64,000 nt of DNA, from positions 203,500 to 267,499 of the forward strand of contig MEHQ01004022.1 of NCBI GenBank assembly GCA_008828725.1. Direction: 5' to 3'. Shown piece after piece: positions 56,880 through 64,000 of this stretch; position 1 is the first letter of the stretch, and every line of letters starts with the position of its first letter. Origin of the DNA: Saccharina japonica (taxonomy: Eukaryota > Sar > Phaeophyceae > Laminariales > Laminariaceae). The translations under genes were made by a program, and so were the position numbers. A model generated the notes under the pieces. It made no database searches. It saw only the letters and a program-made list of their open reading frames with translations, and was not told where the DNA came from.

Positions 56880-57434
56880 CTCCTCGCTTGTCGGTCCCGT
56901 ATTGCTAGCTTGTACCGGTGAACTCAGCGTGAAATCGCAACCTGTGAGGTCACTGAAATGATCTGAATAAGGCGCTCCTTGCGGATTCCTTTCTTGGCCA
57001 TGCCCCCCCCACATCCCTTACTCCGACCACACTCGTCGCCAGCTGGTCGATAGATTCGCTGCCGTCCTTTCCGAGACGCCCAAAGCTTTCCACCGCAAGC
57101 GTAACATGTTTATGGCTGCGCTCGTCGAAGGACACGTGTCCAACGCGAGCGTAGTGGACGCGCTTTCGCGCCTCAGAGGTTGAAGCAGCTGATCCATCTT
57201 GGTCAGCACTTCCGGCACGCAGGTGAACCCCCGCTTGGGAGTCCGCGTACGTGACGTCGAAGAGTAAGGATTTTCATCGGAAACCCGATGCCGACGCGTT
57301 TTGAAGGCCTCCCCTCTCGATTACAATGTCCATGCGTAGGCCCCTGTCCGCGTTGAAGGGCGCACCGCTATCCACTTCGTGGCGGACGGACGTCCGCTTC
57401 AGAAAGCGGGAGATCGCGCGGACCAACGGCTGAT

Positions 57435-59182
57435 AACAACCTTTTCGTCAAATTGAGTCTCTAGCTTTTGATTGAGTCTCACGTATAATACGAATACGTT
57501 AAATAAGCGTGTTATCATAAAAAATGAAACCCATTGCTTAGTCCCAACAAGGGAATCGGAGTCACTTTTTTTAACGCATTTCATTCATTATTATTGTTGT
57601 TCTTGACAGTCGGAATATCGACTACAACAGGTATCGGTACGAACAAGGAACAACATAATATGAGCGGTATATTATACGTAAAAGTCACTTGTATCATATT
57701 ATACGTCTTGTGTTTCCTGTTTTGTATTTCTTTTATTGCCCTATTATTTCTTTAAACACGTGCGAGATACGTCGTATCGTATACATACGTAATAATAATG
57801 AGTGGTGGTAAGTAGTGCCTATGAGGCAAACATAACGACCTTCGGCGGGATGTCTCCGGAGTCCACACACACGGCAGCAGCACCGCTGCCTGTTTACGGC
57901 ACACCTCCTACTGGCTCAAGCTGCGCGCCGCGTCTTGTCTCGTGGAACAAACAAAATATATCTGGTAAATGATAACATAGTGCAAAACGCAAATCGGATG
58001 GCGAATACCTGGTATCTGTGGTAGTACATACCTACGTACACTTTAGGTATGATACTATATATACTGTTGCACTACACTGCACTTCAGTTCATTATTATGG
58101 GCTGGTAAATCGTGCCGAGCATGGCGGACAAACGACACGAAGAGACCTTCATGGTTCTTTTCTTTGTCCTCATCTATAAAACATGTGGCATTAAATAGTA
58201 CAGTGGGCTATTAAGAAACGTCAAGATGTGGTCGAGGCTGAATTTCTTATTTAGTTTCTAACGTTTTATGTTTCTCGGCCAATTTGTTTCAATATTCGTG
58301 CTAATCTGAGCCTCGTACGAGTATTTTTCCCAAATCAATATTTCTTAAATGCGGCCGCCCACTTCTACTACTACTGCTACTACTACTACTACTACTATTA
58401 CTAGTATGTACGATGATACTTCCTTTGTTTCCGTGATTTTCTGCTTGCGGGAGTGTTATATGAGTTATCAACGTTTGAGCTCTACATTGTCGGCTGGCAA
58501 ATATGATAATGATACTAATCGCGAGTAGCTTTTTTTTTCAATGCTCGCATTAATCGTGAACAGCTGAACCCTTTTAATCGAAACCATAACAGAGCGTTTG
58601 TTTCGATAAATCTGATAGACGGGTAATGCGTTGACTGATGAACAACGGGCTGCGAATGTTCAGAATAATCTACAGACAAAATAGAATGATGTGAAGATTA
58701 TATTTTGAAGAATTGAAGTGACCTTTTAACTTAGTTTTCAGTGAGCCCAAGGAATCTTCCAGCCCTCAATAAGAGCATTACGATTTTTGTAATATGAATA
58801 CAGACTAACACCTGAACAATAATCCCTCCGGTTAGTCTTTACCATCTTAATCCGCGTACACTACTGTTCTAGTGCAGAAGGAATATGGCATACCTCGTAC
58901 AGCAGACAGTATACGATGATACGCGCGTTAAACCATGTTTCCACGTACGTACGTATGATGTTTGCATACAGGTACTATACATACTGCTGTATGTAATCGA
59001 TGTTCCGACTGTCAAGAACAACAATAATGAATGAAATGCGTTAAAAAAAAGTGTCTCCGATTCCCTTGTTGGGACTAAGCAATGGGGTTTAATTTTTTAT
59101 GATAACACGCTTATTTGACGTATTCGTATTATACGTGAGACTCGATCAAAAGCTAGAGACTCAATTTGACGAAAAGGTTGTT
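57435..59182. mobile_element. Long-TIR DNA element of 1748 bp inserted in the LINE ORF
   Basis: Inverted repeats of about 184 bp at the two ends (57435-57618 and 58999-59182) begin AACAACCTTTTCGTCAAATT and are roughly 95% identical. The flanking 5-bp duplication CTGAT (57430-57434, 59183-59187) is identical. Taking out the element and one CTGAT restores the LINE frame across the junction: ...QVNRHQ upstream joins PLVRAISRFLKR downstream. The 1.38-kb interior has no transposase and no repeat I recognise. 5-bp TSD with AACAACC ends does not match the common superfamilies. Confidence 0.88.
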
Positions 59183-61103
59183 CTGATGTCGATTTACCTG
59201 CGCGCCCGCGCGGTGGCACAAACGTGCATATCTCGTGTTGGCATCCGCTGCACCACAGGCAGGGCACGTCGCCGCCAAGTTCTCCTCAATCCCCAGGTAG
59301 ATACCGCCGCCCTGCGTACATAAACTCCTGGGCTGATATGACGCGTCGAGCATCCACCGGCCTCGCTCGCAACCACGCGGCAGCTCATGGTCATGGCTGG
59401 CTCCGCTGCCTGGTCCTTGCGCATTCGCGGGTCTCGCTCTCCCCGAAAGGTCCGATCTCTTCCGGCGGTCGCGCGTGGGTGGGGACTCTGTCAAGAGATC
59501 CGAGCTTTGTCTGGGTTTTGTAAGAGTTGGTGGTCTCGGCGTCGTGTGCTGCTAACACCTCTAGATCCGAACTCCCGGATGGTTTGCTGACCTCCTCAGG
59601 GCGGAATGCCCTGTCTCTCCAGCCCCGTGGAACTACTTCACCCATCTCCTCTTCGGTGACCCCGCCCTCATCTCGGAGGCTTCGCACTCCCTCTCATACA
59701 CTGGCCACCAGTTCTGGCCCTGGAAGGTCCCTCCGCACCTTCTCCCCCAGGCTGCCGGAGAGGTCCGCCAGGACCGCGGGTAGAGTTTCCACCAAGCTCC
59801 CTACCGATGCGGACATCCTTCTCAGTTTTGCCGACGACATTCCGAATCCCCCTGCTCCCGTTGACAAACTAGCCTGCACAAGTTGGTGGGGTAGCAGTGT
59901 GAGCCGTTCCGCCATGCACCCCTCCTCGAAAAAAGACGATCCCTCCGCCGTTCCAGGAAGCTCGAGAAGGTTTTCGAGCATCCACACTGCGCCTTTATCT
60001 GCCCGTCGACAAGCTGGCAGGGGCAGCTTTGGGTCCATCACCCGCTCGACATACACACCGTTCGCTGCGCCATAGACCCAGTGGCTATGAGGTTGACCGC
60101 TTGTTTGTCCGGCATGCGTGGAAGCATCCGCGCGAGTTGTTCCACCCCCCCCTCGTGCTCCGTTTCGAAAGGGATGCGTGGTCAATGGTCAAATGACTAA
60201 GGCGAGCAACAAATGAGTACCCCCCCCCCTTTCGCGCACGATCCCTATGGCGCTCTTTATCGCAAACTCGTCAGTGCCGACGGGTATCCCAACCACCTTT
60301 ATCCCTCCCCCGCTCGCTATGCGGACACCGACTCCTGCCAAAAGTGGTATCCCTTCCGGCGTGGGGGCACGCGTCCCTTCGAGGCGAAGGCAGCCGTCTT
60401 GCCCCGGTTGAGGTGTATCCCCCTGGCTGTCAGCTCTCGCTCGAGGAAAGGCACCACTCCCGGGTGATATCTCGTCGGGCGCGATAGTGATGTCGTCGAG
60501 GTATGCATAGGCTTCGACCCCCTGCGACTCGCATTCCTCCCAATCCCTCGTAAGCACCGGCCATAGCAGCAGGCGGAACAGAGCCGGTCCGATAGCGCCT
60601 CCTTGCTGCACCCCACGGGAAAATTCGAGCTTCACGTTTTCTACCGAGTCCATCTGGAAGAACACGGAGGCGAACCTCTCGCCATAGGACTTGGCTACGA
60701 ACCCCGTGAGTGCTGGCGTGCAGGCGGCCACCTGCTCGAGCATAGGCTTCCGCAGGACCCAGTTGAACGCGTTTGACGCGTCTGTCTGGATGATCCAGTT
60801 GCCTGCCTCATGGTGTATTCGAGCACGTAACGCTACATGCTCCACCCCCCCCGACACTCCAACCCCATACTGCCTTGCTGCGAGATCTAGCTCCTCCATA
60901 CGCAGTCTCCACTCCCTCATGGTCCCTGCTCCAATAAGGCGCCTCCACGTCATCTCCACACAAAACCAGGCGGCAGTTATCCCCCAGGGCCGTGAGGTTT
61001 GACTGCAGGAATAGCTCACAAAACTCCGGCGGGAAAGTGTCAGGTTCATCCACCATCCTCCTCCAAAAGACTTCGATGCCAGAGCCGAAGTGCTCTTGGC
61101 CAA
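59153..61103 (-). pseudogene. LINE reverse transcriptase and C-terminal zinc finger (ORF remnant)
   Basis: Motif A NWIIQTDASNAFNWVLRK, motif B SRGVQQGGAIGPALF and motif C AYAYLDDITIA are intact (61103-60480), the catalytic core that copies RNA at the target site. A frameshift follows motif C, and the thumb continues in another frame (EGIPLLAGVGVRIASGGGIK, GIPVGTDEFAIKSA). A repeat insertion interrupts at 60235-60150, and the post-RT domain resumes LARMLPRMPDKQAVNLIATG and PHQLVQASLSTGAGGFGMSS. The zinc finger CPACGAADANTRYARLCHRA has Tyr where I expect His. No intact ORF remains. Confidence 0.82.
60148..60236 (-). mobile_element. Poly(C)-tailed ~75-bp repeat inserted in the LINE ORF
   Basis: Plus strand reads TTTCGAAAGGGATGCGTGGT, CAATGGTCAAATGACTAAGG, CGAGCAACAAATGAGTAC and then a C run; a C/G run borders the other side. 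It separates LINE codons for ...IGIVRE from ...VEQLARML. Copies occur near 1075-1145, 21275-21345, 22000-22070, 48160-48310 and 63900-64000. Confidence 0.75.
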
Positions 61104-61628
61104 ATTGGGTCCTGATGATGAACTGTAAGTGCGAAAAAAGCGCAGACCGTCACTCCCCGCTCATGGTAGGGCGTTGCGAGAGTTCATAACCTCGAAAGCC
61201 ACCTGAGGATTAAACTCTCCTTCTGGGCGCCACGTGGGGCCCCTCCCTTCGTCTGGTTCGGTCAAGCTTGCCACCCTACAGTATAGCTGCCGCCGCTGCT
61301 TCTTGGACGGAGCTTCGGTCTTCTTCCGGGAATTTGGCCTTCTCTATTGACCATGTAGCTTCGTTGCCGGGCGCACGCGGTTCCGCCAAAAGGCCACGCG
61401 CTGCTACTGTTACCCCCCCCTAGTGCCGGAACGCTGACGCGGCACTCTCGAACTTGGCCACATCCGTTGCTTCGCGTGCTGTCCCTCTGAGGCGTATCGC
61501 CGTGGCTTCGGTGTACTCCATAAGCCATGGGAGAACCGTGGTCACAGGTCCCCGCGTCCGGCAGACTTGAACCTCGCGGTCCGACTCATTCACCCGTTCT
61601 GAGAGTGCAGCAAGGCTGGGAGGATGTA

Positions 61629-63341
61629 TCATAGCTTGCGCGCCCGCAAAAGGAAAGTCGGTGTGTTGGGGGTCCCGCTCGATCGGTGCACCCCTGGAGC
61701 TTGGTTGACGAGACCTAGCGAGTAGGTGATAAGCGTAGCGTGAGTAGTTGCCAGTTTCTCGGCTGCACCTTGACGACCGTGATAAGCCGCATTTGGAGGT
61801 CGGTCAAGAACACTCTGTCTAGGGGATCTGCCACCCCCAAAATTTTCTTGGTCCCAGGGGTAGTAGAGCCCTTGGCGGTGTCCCTCGCCGTCCTCTCCGG
61901 GCCTCCCTCTTAGGGAAACGGCTGCCTCTCGAAGACCGGGGTCGGCCTGTACAGCGGCATCAAGGGCCTCCCATCTCACGTGTCGTGCCCCGGACCCACG
62001 CTCGCTGCAGACGAGCGGCGCTTGTGTCCGCCTTCGCACCCCACCGCCCCTGACTGCCACCAGCACGCATCTTGCATGGATGACGTGGTTTCCGTCTCCG
62101 CACGGTAGTCTTACCACGCGATGTCCTTGGTTGACCGCTGCGATGCAGACCCCGCATGCTATTCGTTCATGGTTCCCGCCCGGGGAGACGCGCAGCCGCG
62201 GGCTTCCCCTCTGAGCTTCTGCAGCTCCGCCACGTACCCTTCCGCCTGGTGGTTCCCTCTCCGGGCGGTCAGACCAGCGGTCTTCCCCTGATGTGGGGGC
62301 TCTCTCTCCGCGTCCTCGCCTCTGGGGGTTCCGGTTGCCGGTGGTTGGGGGTGGAGCGTTTCCCTCCCTCCTCGTGTTGCGTTCTTCGCCCCTGCCGGTC
62401 CCTCCCCCGGCACTGGCTGTTCGTCCTCCTCGTCCTCGCCTTCCCCTCCCGTCAACCCGCCCCCCCCCTTCCCTATCTGACGCAGAAGTCGTAGTTTCCG
62501 GTGCTGCCGGAGCGGTGCTTATTCGCGCCAGGGTAACCCCTGCGCTCCGTAGCTGCAACTGCGCATCCCTCTCCTCTCTGGCGGAGTGACTGCCTCCCGT
62601 GCTTCCCCGTGTCGTCCCTCCTCCTTGGTCCCGAGGGCCTTCCCCCGCCGGGTTGCCGCTTAACTTGAGGGACCCCGCTTCCTGCCGGGCAGGCTCAACG
62701 ACCGGGCACCGAGGGAGTGCCCTCCTTCCGCTCAGCGCTCCTCGTAAGTCTATACGCCACCTAATCAAGCGCTCATCCCCACAGGGTCCAGGTGTACAAG
62801 GAACTCTTGCACGTGGGGGCCAGTGTAAAGCTGTCTTGCCCTGAAGTAGGCGCAGGACAACGTCTTGGGCGTGGATGTTCTTTGCTCGGAGCACTTGGCG
62901 GTAGCGGTCAACGACTTGTGTCCAACCTCGTGGGCGAGGGCACTCAATGTAAGCCCTTGACGGTATAGCAGACCTAAGGTATAACAAAACAGGGTACACG
63001 GGAGGAACGATGCTGTTTCGCAGTGTCCCTGGGTTCGCAACATGTCCTCGAACGTGTTGTATACACCGGTGTTTTGGTACTCGGTCTGGGTCTAGCTGCG
63101 AGGTTTCCCGACCGACTATCGTCGAGAACCGCGTAGGGCCTCGAGCGTCCTCGGCCATCTCCCGCCTGCTTCTTCCTCGATCGCGTCCATTTCTCGGGCA
63201 AGTTTCCGCTGTGTGGGGAGGTCGTCGTCCCAATGGCCATTCCGATTGGCACACGCGAGGCAAGACCGCGGGTCTGCGTTCCCGCGTGCTATACCATCTG
63301 CGCGTTCCAGCATATGCAACGGCCGTGTACCCGCCCTCCAT
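61629..63341 (-). pseudogene. LINE N-terminal region with a RING-like Cys/His cluster
   Basis: A 570-codon open frame. The first ~90 residues are probably out of frame; the alternative minus frame 63406-63116 reads more naturally (CLACANRNGHWDDDLPTQRK). From VVDRYRQVLRAKNIHAQDVV the main frame looks real: an Arg/Gly/Pro-rich low-complexity segment, then CGVCIAAVNQGHRVVRLPCG and NHVIHARC (C-x2-C ... C ... H-x2-C), a RING/PHD-type zinc cluster at 62155-62065, with the last Cys pair probably lost to a frameshift. Such clusters precede RT in several LINE proteins. Low-complexity length variation is likely. Confidence 0.5.
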
Positions 63342-63474
63342 GGTCGCACGGTACCTTTAGTTTTATTATTGGCTTCTGTTGCTGATATCGTGTGTCGCTT
63401 CTGCATCGTTTCTACCAGGTATTACACCAGATATATACAATGATGATACTGTGAGATATACAGGGAAACAAGAA

Positions 63475-63775
63475 AATTAGCAATAATAGGAAGTCAGCCT
63501 GCGATTTTCACCAAAATAAGAAAACGAGGAATACCGTTTTACGACAAAACCCATTCTAGTATTATCACGAAAATAAGAAAACGAACCCACTAACAAACTC
63601 AGCCTGATATTTTCATGACAATAAGAAAACGAGCCCACAACAAAAAAGATAGCCAGAGATTTTCTCCAAAAAATGCGAAAACGATCACAACAAGAAAGTC
63701 AGGCGGAGATTTTCACGCAGACGAGAAAACCAGCAATAAGAAATCCAGGCTGAGCTTTTCACGAAGAAAATGGCA
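63475..63775. repeat. ~55-bp degenerate tandem repeat
   Basis: Five to six units of GATTTTCACCAAAATAAGAA, AACGAG..., CAACAAGAAAGTCAG. AT-rich, no coding. Confidence 0.8.
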
Positions 63776-63899
63776 CCTTCGGGAGTCATCCTACTGGACG
63801 AAACTACCAGGTAGTAAAATAGTGTACGAGGAGAACGCACCCATTTATTATCAACTATGCAATCCCACCTGGAACAGCACAGCTTTGCGTCCTGTTTCA

Positions 63900-64000
63900 T
63901 ATACGACTACGGCCATGGATGGCAACATGAGTGCACCCCCCCCCGTCCGGCCGTCTCGAAAGGGATGCGTGGTCGATGGTCATACGACTACGGCCATGCA
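63900..64000 (+). repeat. Poly(C)-tailed repeat, subfamily 2, in tandem at the window edge
   Basis: ACGACTACGGCCATG, AACATGAGTGCACCCCCC, then CTCGAAAGGGATGCGTGGTC, GATGGTCATACGACTACGGC and CATGCA at the end of the window. A fragment of the same subfamily is at 12915-12960. At least two units in tandem continue past 64000. Confidence 0.75.

Larger units (their letters stand above)
56880..63400 (-). mobile_element. Decayed LINE of the type known from stramenopiles, with two insertions
   Basis: Reading on the minus strand from about 63400: an N-terminal part with a Cys cluster (CLACANRNGHWDDDLP, 63265-63220), a second Cys/His cluster, a linker, the reverse transcriptase (61103-60240), a post-RT region (60150-59690), a CPACG...ARLCHRAG zinc finger (59270-59200) and, beyond a 1.75-kb insertion, the C-terminal block with HVSFDERSHKHVTLAVESFG (57140 downward). 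The last recognisable piece ends near 56885. Several frameshifts and in-frame stops (for example TGA near 57282 and near 56922) make it non-functional. Confidence 0.8.

Noticed and set aside
63475..63775. CRISPR-like array
   Set aside because: Units are degenerate throughout with no constant repeat or unique spacer pattern; ordinary AT-rich tandem repeat.

Overview
The window looks like nuclear DNA of a eukaryote with sparse genes, long introns and many repeats. A photosynthetic stramenopile (a brown alga or relative) is my best guess. The reasons are the type of non-LTR retrotransposon, whose C-terminal zinc finger and tail I associate with stramenopiles, the GH114 glycosidases, and a possible bipartite plastid-targeting leader. 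None of these proves the lineage. Introns use GT-AG, often with C-rich 3' tracts. I found no prokaryotic operon, CRISPR array, rRNA gene or free-standing tRNA gene.

The host-gene core is a pair of GH114-type (endo-alpha-1,4-polygalactosaminidase-like) secreted glycosidase genes, both on the minus strand: copy A (exons at 23732-23321, 21236-20779, 15344-15234) and copy B (53756-53183, 48133-47682, 46674-46564). They share exon phases and splice junctions, and they sit inside a segmental duplication (A about 8.9-24 kb, B about 42.1-53.8 kb). Copy A has Lys where copy B and the family have the conserved Glu of the NE-x-C motif, so A may be inactive. The two duplicons also give empty sites that date later transposon insertions.

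Other host-like coding signals are a possible two-exon plastid/secreted coiled-coil protein (5047-5248 and 7974-8338, plus strand), an acidic nuclear-type protein ORF (28954-29923) split by a 249-bp transposon, and several small unidentified ORFs.

Mobile elements fill the rest. At 1-691 is a LINE reverse-transcriptase fragment. At 6531-7276 is a hAT-type MITE. From 10.7-12.7 kb are a 4-bp-TSD MITE family and TTAA-flanked (piggyBac-like) mini-MITEs, some nested. At 16.9-18.2 kb is a Ty1/copia pol relic. At 21.3-22.1 kb is a near-perfect palindrome with an N on its axis. At 25.4-27.3 kb is a 220-bp satellite. At 31.4-38.7 kb is an LTR retrotransposon with gag but no pol. Several tRNA-derived SINEs are present, and a Harbinger-type MITE lies at 50.85-51.07 kb. 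At 55.6 kb is a tyrosine-recombinase (Crypton-like) fragment. From 56.9-63.4 kb is a decayed LINE whose ORF is interrupted by a 1.75-kb long-TIR element and by a short poly(C)-tailed repeat.

The least familiar things I saw are this poly(C)-flanked ~75-bp interspersed repeat, the long-TIR element, the gag-only LTR element with an in-frame amber codon, and clusters of short perfect palindromes.
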